Positions 15,195 through 25,362 of a DNA stretch of 32,686 nt are shown here, one piece after another. Positions within the stretch are counted from its first letter, which is position 1. Every line of letters begins with the position of its first letter. Position numbers and translations under genes: made by a program. The stretch spans positions 1 to 32,686 of the forward strand of contig JAFVOP010000005.1 in NCBI GenBank assembly GCA_017505745.1. Direction: 5' to 3'. Below the pieces are notes generated by a model. The model saw only the letters and a list, made by a program, of their open reading frames with translations. It ran no database searches and was not told where the DNA came from. The stretch is from Clostridia bacterium. GTDB taxonomy: Bacteria; Bacillota; Clostridia; Oscillospirales; CAG-272.

Positions 15195-18020
15195 TTAACG
15201 TTTGAGCCATTTTTTGAGAAACTGTCCCGTGTAAGACGCTTCCACCTCAGCAATCGCTTCGGGGGTACCGCAAGCCAGCACCGTTCCGCCACCGTCTCCT
15301 CCCTCGGGGCCAAGGTCAATGATATGATCGGCGCATTTGATCACATCGAGATTATGCTCGATCACCAGCACCGAGTTACCTGCATCGCATAAACGCTGCA
15401 GCACCTCCAAAAGCTTGGCCACGTCATCGCTGTGAAGTCCCGTGGTTGGCTCATCCAGAATATAGATCGTCCGTCCCGTTGCGCGCTTTGCCAACTCGGT
15501 AGCCAGCTTAACGCGTTGCGCCTCTCCTCCCGAAAGCGTGGTGGAGGATTGGCCGATCTTGATATACCCAAGTCCCACGTCGTAAAGCGTCTGGAGCTTT
15601 CGCTGGATCGCAGGGAGTCCGTCAAAGAAATGAAGCCCCTCCTCTACGGTCATATCCAACACCTCAAAAATATTTTTGCCCTTGTAGTGCACGTCCAGCG
15701 TATCGCGGTTGTAGCGTTTTCCCTTGCAAACGTCGCAGGTGACGTACACATCGGGTAAAAAGTGCATTTCGATGCATTTCACACCGTCACCCTCGCAGGC
15801 CTCGCAGCGCCCCCCCTTGACGTTGAAGGAAAAACGTCCGGGCTTAAAGCCCTTCGCTTTGGCGTCCTTTGTTTGCGCAAACAGATCACGAATATCCCCG
15901 AAAAGTCCCGTATACGTGGCAGGATTGGAGCGCGGCGTGCGCCCAATGGGGCTTTGATCGATGCTGATGACCTTATCCAGATGTTCCATTCCCTCAATCG
16001 ATTGGTATTTTCCGGCATAAGTGATGGCACGGTTGAGCTTTTCCGCCAATACGGGATACAAAATACCGTTGACCAACGAGGATTTTCCCGATCCCGAAAC
16101 ACCGGTCACACAAACAAAGCATCCCAGCGGGATCGTAACGTCAATGTTCTTCAGATTGTTCTGACGAGCGCCAAGAATCTTGAGCACGTTGCCGTTTCCG
16201 GGGCGACGCACAGCGGGAACCGCAATCCGCTTTCTTCCCGAAAGATACGCGCCCGTGATCGAATTGGGATCCTCCATGATCTCACGCGGAGTTCCCGCCG
16301 CCACAATACGGCCGCCGTGAATGCCCGCTCCGGGGCCAATATCCAGAATATAGTCGGAATTCTCCATGGTTTCCTCGTCATGCTCCACCACAATCACGGT
16401 GTTTCCAAGATCACGCAAACGCTTGAGGGTCTGGATCAGCTTGCCGTTGTCACGCTGATGCAAACCAATGCTTGGCTCGTCCAGAATATACAGCACGCCA
16501 ACCAGGGAAGAGCCGATCTGGGTTGCCAATCGGATCCGTTGCGCTTCTCCGCCCGAAAGGGTCCCCGCTCTGCGGGAAAGTGTCAAATAATTCAATCCGA
16601 CACTCACAAGGAAGCCCAATCGCGCGCGCACCTCCTTGAGGATCTCTGCGGCAATCTCCTGCTCGGTAGCCGTTAAGGTCAGCGAATTGACAAAATCCAG
16701 CGCATGCTCCACCGAAAGCGCGCAGAATTCGTGAATGTTAAGACCTCCAACGGTCACCGCCAAAGGCCCGGGTGCCAAGCGTTGCCCTTTGCATTCGGGG
16801 CAATCGGTTTCTTCCACAAATTGCTCATAATACTCATTCCCCATCATCTGCATCCGATTTTGGATCATGGCAACGAGGCCTTCAAATTTTACCTTTTGAT
16901 GATGCTCTTCATGAGCATACCAGCGGTGGATGTCATAAATTTCATTGCCGGTTCCGTACATCAGCTTGTGATACTGATCCTCGGTAAACTCGGCGATCGG
17001 AGTACTCAGATCAAACCCAAAGCGTTCCCCCACAGCCGCAAACAAAGGGCCGTTCCAGCTTTCTTCTTCCAGGGTTTTGAAGCCGTTGACGTTGATCGCG
17101 CCCTCGCGAAGAGAAAGCATCCGATTTGGGATGAGCCGATCGGCGGCAATATGCTGGAGCGTACCGATCCCCACACAGTGTGGGCAAGCGCCGGCCGGGT
17201 TATTGAAGGAAAACATCCGAGGCTCCAGTTCCCCAAAGGAAACGTTGTGCTCCTCACAGGCATAATGCTGAGAAAACTCATATTCCTCTCCCTCGCCATC
17301 CCGCGGAACCGTGGCAATGATCAGATGTCCGTCGGCCGCTCCCAGAGCATTCTCCACCGAGTCGGAAAGGCGTGATTCAATTCCCTCACGCATAACCAGA
17401 CGGTCTACCACGATCTCAATGTTATGCTTCTTGTTTTTGTCAAGCTTGATCTCTTCGGAAAGATCGTACATGCTGCCGTCCACGCGAACACGGACGTAGC
17501 CGCTCCGTTTGGCATCGGCAAGCACTTTTTCATGCATGCCCTTCTGCGCGCGCACCACGGGAGCCAGCACCATAAAGCGCTCTCCCTCAGGGAACGCCAG
17601 AATGCGGTCGATGATCTGATCCACCGTTTGCTGGCGGATCTCCTTGCCGCACACGGGACAGTGCGGAATACCGATGCGCGCATAAAGCAAGCGCAGATAA
17701 TCGTAGATCTCGGTTACTGTTCCCACGGTGGAACGCGGATTTTTGGAGGTGGTCTTTTGTTCAATGGAAATCGCGGGAGAGAGCCCCTCGATCGAATCGA
17801 TCTCGGGCTTATCCAGCTGTCCCATAAACATCCGTGCGTAGGAGGAAAGCGACTCCACAAAGCGGCGGTGTCCCTCAGCGTAAATGGTATCAAATGCAAG
17901 GGATGATTTCCCCGATCCCGAAAGGCCGGTGAGGATCACCAGCTTGTCCCTGGGAATGTCAACGTCAATATTTTTCAGATTGTGGACCCGCACACCGCGG
18001 ATCGAAATTTGGTTGGGCAT
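15195..18020 (-). CDS. uvrA: Excinuclease ABC subunit A
   Basis: The 941-residue ATPase recognises DNA damage with UvrB in nucleotide excision repair. Two ABC modules are present: Walker A GLSGSGKS (32-39) and GVSGSGKSS, with signatures [11 protein letters not shown] and [11 protein letters not shown] and Walker [10 protein letters not shown] and LDEPTTGLH. Zinc-binding cysteine pairs are seen at CPVC, CPHC, CEAC and CDVC. Length is standard. It follows uvrB by 31 bases and has a terminator directly after it. Confidence 0.98.
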   Translation of the reverse strand: MPNQISIRGVRVHNLKNIDVDIPRDKLVILTGLSGSGKSSLAFDTIYAEGHRRFVESLSSYARMFMGQLDKPEIDSIEGLSPAISIEQKTTSKNPRSTVGTVTEIYDYLRLLYARIGIPHCPVCGKEIRQQTVDQIIDRILAFPEGERFMVLAPVVRAQKGMHEKVLADAKRSGYVRVRVDGSMYDLSEEIKLDKNKKHNIEIVVDRLVMREGIESRLSDSVENALGAADGHLIIATVPRDGEGEEYEFSQHYACEEHNVSFGELEPRMFSFNNPAGACPHCVGIGTLQHIAADRLIPNRMLSLREGAINVNGFKTLEEESWNGPLFAAVGERFGFDLSTPIAEFTEDQYHKLMYGTGNEIYDIHRWYAHEEHHQKVKFEGLVAMIQNRMQMMGNEYYEQFVEETDCPECKGQRLAPGPLAVTVGGLNIHEFCALSVEHALDFVNSLTLTATEQEIAAEILKEVRARLGFLVSVGLNYLTLSRRAGTLSGGEAQRIRLATQIGSSLVGVLYILDEPSIGLHQRDNGKLIQTLKRLRDLGNTVIVVEHDEETMENSDYILDIGPGAGIHGGRIVAAGTPREIMEDPNSITGAYLSGRKRIAVPAVRRPGNGNVLKILGARQNNLKNIDVTIPLGCFVCVTGVSGSGKSSLVNGILYPVLAEKLNRAITYAGKYQSIEGMEHLDKVISIDQSPIGRTPRSNPATYTGLFGDIRDLFAQTKDAKAKGFKPGRFSFNVKGGRCEACEGDGVKCIEMHFLPDVYVTCDVCKGKRYNRDTLDVHYKGKNIFEVLDMTVEEGLHFFDGLPAIQRKLQTLYDVGLGYIKIGQSSTTLSGGEAQRVKLATELAKRATGRTIYILDEPTTGLHSDDVAKLLEVLQRLCDAGNSVLVIEHNLDVIKCADHIIDLGPEGGDGGGTVLACGTPEAIAEVEASYTGQFLKKWLKR

Positions 18021-18051
18021 GTGTAACTCCTGTTTTTATAAAACTCTTTTT

Positions 18052-20067
18052 TCAGCGTCTCGTCCGTTTTTGCAGCGTCTCCCCACTTTCGCGAAGCTTC
18101 TTGATCTGGTCGCGCAGGAACGCGGCCTGCTCAAACTCCAATTTTTGTGCCGCGCGTTTCATCTCCGCGGTCAGCTCGGCAATCAGCTTTTCCTTCTCGG
18201 TCTTGCTCAGCTTGCGATCGGTAAGGGCTCCTTTTTTGCCGCGTTTGGCAGATTTTTCGTCGTCCGTAGCGATCTCGATCACGTCGCGGATCCCCTTGAC
18301 GATGGTTTTGGGAACGATGCCGTTGGCGCGGTTGTAGTCGCTTTGGATCGTGCGGCGACGGTTGGTCTCGGTAATCGCGCCGCGCATGGAGGCCGTGATC
18401 TGATCGGCATACATAATGACCTTTCCCTCGGCATTTCGCGCCGCACGGCCCACGGTCTGGATCAGGGAGCGTTCCGCACGAAGGAAGCCTTCTTTGTCGG
18501 CGTCCAGGATCGCCACGAGCGACACCTCGGGAATATCCAATCCCTCACGGAGCAGATTGATTCCCACCAGAACGTCGAATACGCCGAGACGCAGATCGCG
18601 AATGATCTCCATACGCTCCATCGTTTCCACGTTGTGGTGAATATATCGCACGCGAATATCGTTATTTTCAAAATATTCAGTCAGATCCTCGGCCATCTTT
18701 TTGGTTAGCGTAGTCACCAAAACACGCTCGTTTTTTGCGGCACGTAAGCGGATTTCCCCCATCAGATCGTCCACCTGCCCTTCGATCGGGCGCACCTCGA
18801 TCTCGGGATCGAGCAGTCCCGTAGGACGAATGATCTGCTCCACTACGCGCTCGGAATGCTCTTCCTCGTAGTCGCCCGGAGTGGCGCTGACAAACACCAC
18901 CTGGTGGATGCTTTCCTCAAATTCGGGGAAATAGAGCGGGCGGTTATCGTAGGCAGACGGCAGACGGAAGCCATAGTCCACCAAATTCTTCTTTCGAGCC
19001 GTGTCTCCGCCGCTCATGCCGCGCACCTGCGGCACCGTGACATGCGATTCGTCCACAAACATGATAAAATCTTCGGGAAAGTAGTCAAGTAAGGTAAACG
19101 GTGTGGAGCCTGCAGGGCGACCCGACAAAACGCGGGAATAGTTCTCTACCCCCGAACAGAATCCGATCTCGCGGAGCATTTCGAGATCGTATTTGACGCG
19201 TTCGCGAATGCGTTGCGCCTCGATCAGCTTACCCTCGGACTCGAAAAACAACGCACGCTCTACCATTTCGCGCTCGATCTCGGCAAGTGCTTGCTCACGC
19301 TTTTCATCCGACACGGCATAGTGCGTGGCCGGATAGATCGCCGCATAGGAAAGCAGACGCTTGAGCTCTCCCGTAACGATGTTGATCTCGGAAATACGGT
19401 CGATCTCGTCCCCGAAAAACTCCACACGCAATGCGCTGTCGTTCATATTGGCAGGAATGATCTCCACGGTGTCGCCGTTGACACGGAAGCTATCGCGCAC
19501 CAATGACATATCGTTGCGGCTATAGCTGTTTGCCACCAGCTTGCGAATAAAAATATCGCGGCTCATCTGCGAGCCGGGGCGGATGGCAAGCACCAAGCCC
19601 TGATATTCGCTCGGGTCGCCCAACGAATAAATGCAGGAGACCGATGCCACAATGATGACGTCCCGCCGCTCAAACAACGCGCTTGTGGCGCTGTGGCGCA
19701 AGCGGTCGATCTCATCGTTAACGAGAGCATCCTTTTCGATATACATGTCCTTGCCCGGGATATAGGCTTCGGGCTGGTAATAATCGTAGTACGAAACGAA
19801 ATATTCCACGGCGGCGTCCGGGAAAAATTCGCGCATCTCGGTACATACCTGTGCCGCCAGCGTTTTGTTGGGCTCCAGGATCAAGGTGGGGCGGTTGACA
19901 CGCTCGATGACGTTTGCCATCGTAAAGGTCTTGCCCGAGCCGGTAACGCCAAGTAACGTTTGTGCGCGCTCCCCGGCATTGAGTCCCGCAACCAGCTCCT
20001 CAATCGCCTGCGGTTGATCGCCCGTCGGCTTGTATTCACTTTTCAGCACAAAAGGATTTGATTGCAT
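18052..20067 (-). CDS. uvrB: Excinuclease ABC subunit B
   Basis: The 671-residue DNA helicase-like subunit verifies damage and loads UvrC. Visible features are Walker A GVTGSGKT (40-47), the beta-hairpin [21 protein letters not shown] region, the motif [11 protein letters not shown], helicase motifs [16 protein letters not shown] and QTVGRAARN, and a C-terminal UVR domain (about 625-660) that contacts UvrC. Start ATG 20067 has GGAGG 4-5 bases upstream. It is the first gene of a uvrB-uvrA operon. Confidence 0.98.
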   Translation of the reverse strand: MQSNPFVLKSEYKPTGDQPQAIEELVAGLNAGERAQTLLGVTGSGKTFTMANVIERVNRPTLILEPNKTLAAQVCTEMREFFPDAAVEYFVSYYDYYQPEAYIPGKDMYIEKDALVNDEIDRLRHSATSALFERRDVIIVASVSCIYSLGDPSEYQGLVLAIRPGSQMSRDIFIRKLVANSYSRNDMSLVRDSFRVNGDTVEIIPANMNDSALRVEFFGDEIDRISEINIVTGELKRLLSYAAIYPATHYAVSDEKREQALAEIEREMVERALFFESEGKLIEAQRIRERVKYDLEMLREIGFCSGVENYSRVLSGRPAGSTPFTLLDYFPEDFIMFVDESHVTVPQVRGMSGGDTARKKNLVDYGFRLPSAYDNRPLYFPEFEESIHQVVFVSATPGDYEEEHSERVVEQIIRPTGLLDPEIEVRPIEGQVDDLMGEIRLRAAKNERVLVTTLTKKMAEDLTEYFENNDIRVRYIHHNVETMERMEIIRDLRLGVFDVLVGINLLREGLDIPEVSLVAILDADKEGFLRAERSLIQTVGRAARNAEGKVIMYADQITASMRGAITETNRRRTIQSDYNRANGIVPKTIVKGIRDVIEIATDDEKSAKRGKKGALTDRKLSKTEKEKLIAELTAEMKRAAQKLEFEQAAFLRDQIKKLRESGETLQKRTRR

Positions 20068-20081
20068 AGGACCTCCGCATT

Positions 20082-20097
20082 GTTCTCTATTTGGAAC
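20082..20097. promoter_or_regulatory. Inverted repeat at the uvrB transcription start (candidate operator)
   Basis: GTTC (20082-20085) and GAAC (20094-20097), 8 bp apart, lie immediately after the -10 box, where the transcript should start. The half-sites are those of the Bacillota LexA box but in the opposite order (the standard box is GAAC-N4-GTTC). SOS control of uvrBA is common, so a repressor site is expected here, but this is not a canonical one. Confidence 0.35.
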
Positions 20098-20098
20098 T

Positions 20099-20127
20099 AT
20101 TATACCACATTTTTTTCGCTTTGTAAA
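20099..20127 (-). promoter_or_regulatory. Sigma-A promoter of uvrB-uvrA
   Basis: TTTACA (20122-20127) and TATAAT (20099-20104) on the minus strand are separated by 17 bp. The leader to ATG 20067 is about 25 bases. Confidence 0.82.
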
Positions 20128-20145
20128 GAAGTTTTTAAAACATAT

Positions 20146-20161
20146 ATTCCGATTTTGGAAT
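20146..20161 (-). terminator. Weak hairpin after the tandem membrane protein genes
   Basis: ATTCC (20146-20150) and GGAAT (20157-20161) form a 5 bp stem directly after the stop codon at 20163, followed on the minus strand by ATATATGTTTT. The stem is short, so this is only a possible terminator. Confidence 0.3.
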
Positions 20162-20162
20162 T

Positions 20163-20735
20163 TTATCTACATTCTCCAGTAGCATCCAAAAGCTGTCTCA
20201 ACAAATTTTTGCGCATCCTGCGATCTGCCAAAGCACGAATCCCCTTGCATGCCCAAAAAAACGTAATATAGAGAAAAGCTCGGATTACTTGCTCCCACCA
20301 AACACCATCCTGGCAAAGCACAAACAAAAGCACGGTTCCTACCAAAACAGAGACAAAAACATCGATCCAAAGCCCTTTGATTCGATTCTTTTTTTCGTAC
20401 GGTAATTCGTGAAATCTTGGATTTTCCAGCTTTTTGCGGAACAGCTCCGTTGTGCTGTCATCCGAAAGCGAGTATCCGTTTTGATAGCACCAAACCTCAT
20501 ACGTCTCGCAAAAAACAACCTCTTTTATCACGATCAAAAAACGATCTTCCCCGTTGGAAAAGCCGTATATCCAATCGGTTGGCTGAAACCAGACCTCCTC
20601 CAATCCCATACACGCACCGTCAAAGCAGATCTCCGCCGTTAATTTCATACCGACAAGCTCCATGGAAACCGTAACAGGCTTCTGTTCGTTTCGGGATTCA
20701 AAGGAGAACTCCCATTTTTTTATCTTTTTCTTCAT
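20163..20735 (-). CDS. Unknown membrane protein, second of a tandem related pair
   Basis: The 190-residue protein is not recognised. An N-terminal soluble half (about 1-110), rich in predicted beta strands, includes [42 protein letters not shown] basic stretch, then two hydrophobic segments (about 125-145 and 150-168), and a basic C-terminus ending near [14 protein letters not shown] follow. It shares this layout and several motifs with the gene just upstream, whose stop codon overlaps its start as ATGA. AAGGAG lies 8 bases before the ATG. The composition is AT-rich. A membrane-anchored sensor or an envelope-stress or toxin-immunity protein are possibilities that the sequence does not settle. 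Confidence 0.65.
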   Translation of the reverse strand: MKKKIKKWEFSFESRNEQKPVTVSMELVGMKLTAEICFDGACMGLEEVWFQPTDWIYGFSNGEDRFLIVIKEVVFCETYEVWCYQNGYSLSDDSTTELFRKKLENPRFHELPYEKKNRIKGLWIDVFVSVLVGTVLLFVLCQDGVWWEQVIRAFLYITFFWACKGIRALADRRMRKNLLRQLLDATGECR

Positions 20736-21334
20736 AGCTTTCTCTCCTTGTCCTCACGTGCTCCAAGCAACTTCAAAAGTGTTTTGCGATGGCAGATGTA
20801 ATTAGCAAAATCCCACATAAATGAAAACAGAAAATACAGGAACACCAGAAAAACCAAGTCGGCATTCCCTTTGATAAAGGCTTCCCAAACATTTCCGGTC
20901 TCTGCCCATTTGAACAAAAAATTTAACAGAAAAAAGCCAATAAAGCCAAGCAAAAGGCCAAAAGGATCACGCAAAGCAATTTTCATCGATCGGAGCAACG
21001 AAAACTTCACCAACTTGCGACGAAAGCTCTCTAACGTAGTTTTTCCGTCCGAGACAGAAATACCGTCTGCAAAGCAATCGATTTGATAACGTAGCGAAAA
21101 AACACCTTCTCTTTGAACTACGATTAAAAATTGATGGCCGTCAACCTCCAACGTTTCTACAAAATAATTCCACGTCCAGCAAAGTGATCCGCTTTTCACA
21201 GAGCTTTGATTGAGCATGATCTCATAATGGCAAGTTTGTTTGTTGATCATTACAGAAATGTCATAGCTTTCACCGTCGTATGCAATGTGAAAATCCATCC
21301 CCTCTCGCGCATTTCCAAAATCTTTTTCCAGCAT
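20732..21334 (-). CDS. Unknown membrane protein, first of a tandem related pair
   Basis: The 200-residue protein is not recognised but is similar to its downstream neighbour. It has a soluble beta-rich half with GHQFLIVVQREGVFSLRYQIDCFADGISVSDGKTTLESFRRKL, then two hydrophobic segments (about 120-138 and 153-172) and a terminal [20 protein letters not shown]. Motifs shared with the neighbour include FLIVV or FLIVI, G-S-SD-TT-FR-KL, and a C-terminal K-LL-LLGA or LLDA end. An in-frame ATG at 21358 exists; 21334 is preferred because GGAGGT lies 9 bases before it. It follows the phosphodiesterase gene by 61 bases on the same strand. Confidence 0.65.
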   Translation of the reverse strand: MLEKDFGNAREGMDFHIAYDGESYDISVMINKQTCHYEIMLNQSSVKSGSLCWTWNYFVETLEVDGHQFLIVVQREGVFSLRYQIDCFADGISVSDGKTTLESFRRKLVKFSLLRSMKIALRDPFGLLLGFIGFFLLNFLFKWAETGNVWEAFIKGNADLVFLVFLYFLFSFMWDFANYICHRKTLLKLLGAREDKERKL

Positions 21335-21395
21335 ATTCAAAGCACCTCCAAAACACACATAGAAAAGCCGGTTAAATATTTGATTTTACAAGCAT

Positions 21396-22124
21396 TTATC
21401 GCGGCAACGTGCGATTGGTAGGAATGTAGTCGAGTCCCATTTCGATCATACGCGCAAGCGTTTCCTCGCTGTCGCCGGCGCGCAGGCAGACCTTTACACC
21501 CATGGCGTGCGTTTGCTCGATCAAGCCGCTTGGCACCTCGTCGAGATTGGGATAGTTATACGAAAGCCCACCGTTTCCCATTTCGGCGATCCGTTGCATT
21601 TTTTCTACGTTCGAAAAAATGTGATGGACGAAAACATTGCTCAACCGTCTTGCTTCTTCAATATGCACAAATTTCGTGGAGGAAAGCACCGAGGTATCGG
21701 TCAAGCCCCTTTTCTCCACCGTGTGCAAAACCGACTCCACCACGTCACCCTTGGTTTCGATAAAGGGAACGCATCCGTGGGAAGCACAAATATCGAGATA
21801 CTCTTCAAATAACGGAAGGCGCAGCTCGTCGGCAGAAAAATTCTCCAAACCGTTTCCGCGGCATACGCGAAAGTCCTTCAGCTCGGCGTACGTTGCTTCC
21901 TCGATCACCGCGGGGGATCCGTACATCTTTTGCAGGGAGTAATCGTGGCAACATACCAGCACGCCGTCCAGCGTGCGATGAACGTCGGTCTCGATTGCCC
22001 AATATCCCAGCTTTGCCGCAGCCAAAAAGGAAGGAAGCGAATTTTCAGGAGCAATTGGAGTGTAGCCGCGATGTGCAATCAGTAGCGGCCGTTTGTCGCA
22101 AAACAACGTATTTTCCCGATTCAC
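21396..22124 (-). CDS. Glycerophosphodiester phosphodiesterase
   Basis: The 242-residue GDPD-family enzyme hydrolyses glycerophosphodiesters to glycerol 3-phosphate and an alcohol. His18-Arg19 (AHRGYTPIAPENS), Glu45 and Asp47 (AIETDVHRT) and His60 (CCHDYSL) form the metal and catalytic site. FIETKG supplies the later Glu-Lys region. No signal peptide is seen, so it is probably cytoplasmic. The start is GTG at 22124, with AGGAAAGG upstream; a longer frame beginning at ATG 22190 is excluded because it overlaps the -35 and -10 boxes of the promoter. Confidence 0.9.
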   Translation of the reverse strand: MNRENTLFCDKRPLLIAHRGYTPIAPENSLPSFLAAAKLGYWAIETDVHRTLDGVLVCCHDYSLQKMYGSPAVIEEATYAELKDFRVCRGNGLENFSADELRLPLFEEYLDICASHGCVPFIETKGDVVESVLHTVEKRGLTDTSVLSSTKFVHIEEARRLSNVFVHHIFSNVEKMQRIAEMGNGGLSYNYPNLDEVPSGLIEQTHAMGVKVCLRAGDSEETLARMIEMGLDYIPTNRTLPR

Positions 22125-22161
22125 CGTGTTTTTTCCCTTTCCTAAAAAATTACTTGCATAA

Positions 22162-22190
22162 AGTATACCACAAAAACGTTTTTTTTGCAA
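22162..22190 (-). promoter_or_regulatory. Sigma-A promoter of the phosphodiesterase gene
   Basis: TTGCAA (22185-22190), 17 bp, TATACT (22162-22167) on the minus strand. The transcript should start near 22155, about 30 bases before the GTG. It is divergent from the lon promoter. Confidence 0.75.
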
Positions 22191-22209
22191 CTTTTTTTCG
22201 AAAACCTAT

Positions 22210-22238
22210 GGAAATCTATTTTAAAGTATGGTATAATA
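22210..22238 (+). promoter_or_regulatory. Probable promoter of lon and downstream genes
   Basis: TATAAT (22233-22238) is preceded at 17 bp by TGGAAA (22210-22215), a weak -35. The predicted start near 22245 gives a leader of about 45 bases. No CIRCE or CtsR heat-shock operator was recognised. Confidence 0.6.
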
Positions 22239-22289
22239 AGATAATAATGGAATATTATCAATCTCGATTTCCCCTGAAAGGATTTAGCA

Positions 22290-24713
22290 ATGCCCTCTTA
22301 TATCGAAAAAGCCGAAGAAATCACGCTTCCCGTCATCGCTCTGCGCGGAACGGTTGCATTCCCGTCTGCCACGGTCAACTTTGAGGCCACCGACGGCGAT
22401 GCCGCTCACGCCGCAAAAACAGCAAGCGCCGGAAACGCGTTTCTCTTTTTAACATCTTACGACGAGGTCCCGAACGACGATGCCGAATTTCCCTACTACA
22501 CCGTGGGAACCGTGGCAAAGATCAAGCAAATGATCCGCACCCCCGAGGGACAGACCCGCATCATTGCCGAAGGGTTTCTGCGCGCAAACGTCATCCGGTA
22601 CCGCAAGGTTGGAAAGCACACCGAGGCAGACCTTGTTTGCAAGCATATTCTCCTGCATGAAAACGGCGGTGTACGCGGTGAAGCAGCCATTCACGAAATG
22701 CTCCGCGCTTTGGAGAAAAACGCCGCGTTCCTCCCCGCCAGCACCGAGGAGATTATGCACGCCGCGCGGATGTTTGACGATCCCGGCAGACTTGCCGACT
22801 TTATTGCTGCCAACGTGCTGATCCGCAACGTGGATAAGCAGGCGGTGCTGGAATGCTTTGATCCCCTGCGCCGCGCAGATACGCTCCTGGAAATTTTGGC
22901 AGAAGAAGCGGTGGTCCTGGAAGAAGAGGCTATCATTCGCCGCCGCGTGAGCGAGCGCATGAACCAGAACCAGCGCGACTATTATCTGCGGGAACAGATC
23001 AAGGTCATTCAGGAGGAGCTGGGCGAAGGCAATGACGTAGAAGAATTTGCCGCGCGGATCGAGGCCGCACAGCTTCCCGAAGAGGTAAAAGCCAAGCTCA
23101 CCAAAGAAAACGACCGCTTGGCAAAGGTTCCCTACGGCTCGGCAGAGGCCACCGTGCTCGCCAACTATCTCGACACTTGCCTGGATATTCCGTGGAATCC
23201 GTCTACCAAAGACCGCGTTCGCTTTACCACGGTGCAAAAGGTGCTCGACGCCGACCATAACGGACTGGAAAAAGTAAAAGAACGAATCGTTGAATACATC
23301 GCCGCCAAGCAGCTCAACCCCGAGCTGCGCAATCAGATCCTTTGCTTGGTCGGCCCTCCCGGTGTGGGTAAGACCTCGATCGCCGCATCGATCGCACGCG
23401 CGATGAACCGCAAGTATGTGCGCATCTCGCTGGGAGGCGTGCGTGACGAGGCCGATATCCGCGGCCACCGCAAAACCTATATCGGCGCCATGCCCGGGCG
23501 CATCATCAACGCTCTGATCCAGGCAAAAGTCAAAAACCCTTTGATTCTGCTGGATGAGATCGATAAGCTCACGCGCGATACGCACGGAGATCCCACCTCC
23601 GCGCTTCTGGAGGTATTGGACGGAGAGCAGAATAAGACCTTCCGCGATCACTTCGTGGAGCTTCCCTTCGATCTTTCCGACTGTATGTTTATCGCAACCG
23701 CAAACTCATTGGAAAGCATCCCACGGCCTCTGATCGACCGTATGGAAATCATTGAGCTTGGCATTTACACCAAGCGCGAAAAGCTTGCCATCGCCAAGGA
23801 TCACCTGATCCCCAAGCAGATGGCACGGCACGGACTTACCAAAAAGACGCTCCGCATCACCGACGAGGCCATTTTGGAGATCATCGATTTTTATACGCGG
23901 GAAGCAGGCGTGCGCAATCTGGAACGTACGATCGCAAGCCTGTGCCGCAAGGCGGGCAAGAAAATCCTTGCCGAAGAACAACAAAAGATTACCATCCGAG
24001 CCACCGACCTTCCCGCTTATCTTGGAGCCAAAAAGCTACTCCCCGAAACCGTGAGCGAAGAAAACGAGGTAGGCGTTGTAAACGGACTGGCCTACACCGA
24101 GCTTGGCGGAAGCCTGCTCAAGGTGGAGGTTGCCGTTCTTGAGGGCACGGGCAAGATCGAAACCACCGGCTCTCTTGGGGATGTGATGAAGGAATCTGCC
24201 AAGATCGCAGTCAGCGTAGTACGTTCTCTTGCATCCGAATACGACATTCCCACCGACTTTTACAAAACCAAGGATATTCATATCCATTTCCCCGAGGGCG
24301 CTGTCCCCAAGGACGGTCCCTCCGCGGGTGTTACCATGGTAACGGCCCTCGTGAGCGCGCTCACCGAAAGAGCGGTGCGACGCGACGTTGCCATGACGGG
24401 CGAGATCAGTCTGCGCGGAAATGTGCTTGCCATCGGCGGTCTGAAGGAAAAAACCATGGCTGCATACAACGCAGGAGTGAAAAGCGTTTTGATTCCTGTC
24501 GATAACCAACGCGATATCGAGGAGTTGGATCCATTAGCGCGTGACAATCTCACCTTCATACCTTGCAAAAAAATTACCGAGGTGTTGGATGCGGCACTGC
24601 TGGAGCCTTACAAAAAAGGGTTGGAAGCAGCAGCAAAAAAAGAACCCGTGGCATCCCCCTACATCCCGCTCAGCGCACCAACCGTGGGGCAGGTCCGCCT
24701 TACCGAAAAATGA
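22290..24713 (+). CDS. lon: ATP-dependent protease Lon
   Basis: The 807-residue AAA+ serine protease degrades damaged and regulatory proteins in the cytoplasm. It has an N-terminal LON substrate-binding domain (LPVIALRGTVAFPSA), Walker A GPPGVGKTS, Walker B LILLDEIDK and the C-terminal protease domain with Ser678 in PKDGPSAGV and Lys721 in GGLKEKTMA. Their 43-residue spacing matches E. coli Lon (679/722). AAAGGA lies 7 bases before ATG 22290. The following engB gene is the same neighbour as in Bacillus. Confidence 0.98.
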   Translation: MPSYIEKAEEITLPVIALRGTVAFPSATVNFEATDGDAAHAAKTASAGNAFLFLTSYDEVPNDDAEFPYYTVGTVAKIKQMIRTPEGQTRIIAEGFLRANVIRYRKVGKHTEADLVCKHILLHENGGVRGEAAIHEMLRALEKNAAFLPASTEEIMHAARMFDDPGRLADFIAANVLIRNVDKQAVLECFDPLRRADTLLEILAEEAVVLEEEAIIRRRVSERMNQNQRDYYLREQIKVIQEELGEGNDVEEFAARIEAAQLPEEVKAKLTKENDRLAKVPYGSAEATVLANYLDTCLDIPWNPSTKDRVRFTTVQKVLDADHNGLEKVKERIVEYIAAKQLNPELRNQILCLVGPPGVGKTSIAASIARAMNRKYVRISLGGVRDEADIRGHRKTYIGAMPGRIINALIQAKVKNPLILLDEIDKLTRDTHGDPTSALLEVLDGEQNKTFRDHFVELPFDLSDCMFIATANSLESIPRPLIDRMEIIELGIYTKREKLAIAKDHLIPKQMARHGLTKKTLRITDEAILEIIDFYTREAGVRNLERTIASLCRKAGKKILAEEQQKITIRATDLPAYLGAKKLLPETVSEENEVGVVNGLAYTELGGSLLKVEVAVLEGTGKIETTGSLGDVMKESAKIAVSVVRSLASEYDIPTDFYKTKDIHIHFPEGAVPKDGPSAGVTMVTALVSALTERAVRRDVAMTGEISLRGNVLAIGGLKEKTMAAYNAGVKSVLIPVDNQRDIEELDPLARDNLTFIPCKKITEVLDAALLEPYKKGLEAAAKKEPVASPYIPLSAPTVGQVRLTEK

Positions 24714-24735
24714 AACCGAAAGGAGCATCCCTCCG

Positions 24736-25338
24736 ATGGCTCTCAATCTCAACAACGTAAACCTACGCATCAGCGCGGGACTGCCCCGGCAGTTTCCCAC
24801 CGATCCCATGGTCCAGATTGCCTTTTCCGGGCGCTCCAACGTTGGAAAAAGCTCTTTGATCAACTCGCTTTTGGGGCGCAAATCGCTGGCGCGCGTCAGC
24901 TCCTCCCCCGGCAAGACCATCACGATCAATTTTTATGACGTCGACAAAAAGCTTTTTCTGGTCGACCTCCCCGGCTACGGCTTTGCAAAAAGACGTCCCG
25001 AGGACAAGGCACAGTGGTCGGCTCTCACCGATGGATATTTTACCAAAAATCCAAACCTTGACCTTTTGCGCCTCGTGGTACAATTGGTCGATAGCCGCAT
25101 CGGTCCCACCGCGGACGACGAAATGATGCTGCAATTTCTGCGCGAGGCGGATCTTCCCTTTGTGATCGTGGCTACCAAGAGCGATAAGCTCAACGCCACG
25201 GAACGAAAAAAATCCGAAGCTCTTCTGCGCAGTCACCCCGACATCCCTGCCGACACGCCGATCTTCTTCTGCTCGGCGCTCAAAGGCGAAGGCAAAAATG
25301 ACCTTTGGAAATATATTCTCGAAACCTCAAACCTGTAA
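24736..25338 (+). CDS. engB: Ribosome biogenesis GTPase EngB/YsxC
   Basis: The 200-residue small GTPase is needed for late assembly of the large ribosomal subunit. It shows G1 GRSNVGKSS (32-40), a switch region with SSPGKTITINFY, G3 DLPGYGFAKR and G4 TKSDK. The open frame extends upstream into lon; the start at 24736 is chosen from AAAGGAG upstream and the family N-terminus ending at GLPRQFP. It lies 22 bases after lon. Confidence 0.96.
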   Translation: MALNLNNVNLRISAGLPRQFPTDPMVQIAFSGRSNVGKSSLINSLLGRKSLARVSSSPGKTITINFYDVDKKLFLVDLPGYGFAKRRPEDKAQWSALTDGYFTKNPNLDLLRLVVQLVDSRIGPTADDEMMLQFLREADLPFVIVATKSDKLNATERKKSEALLRSHPDIPADTPIFFCSALKGEGKNDLWKYILETSNL

Positions 25339-25362
25339 AGGTTACAGAAAGGATCTCTCCAA

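Noticed and set aside
22449-23651. A 400-codon frame on the minus strand opposite lon, and a similar one at 27093-28298 opposite scpA-scpB
   Set aside because: Mirror frames of well-conserved genes; the composition is typical of antisense shadows and no family is recognisable.
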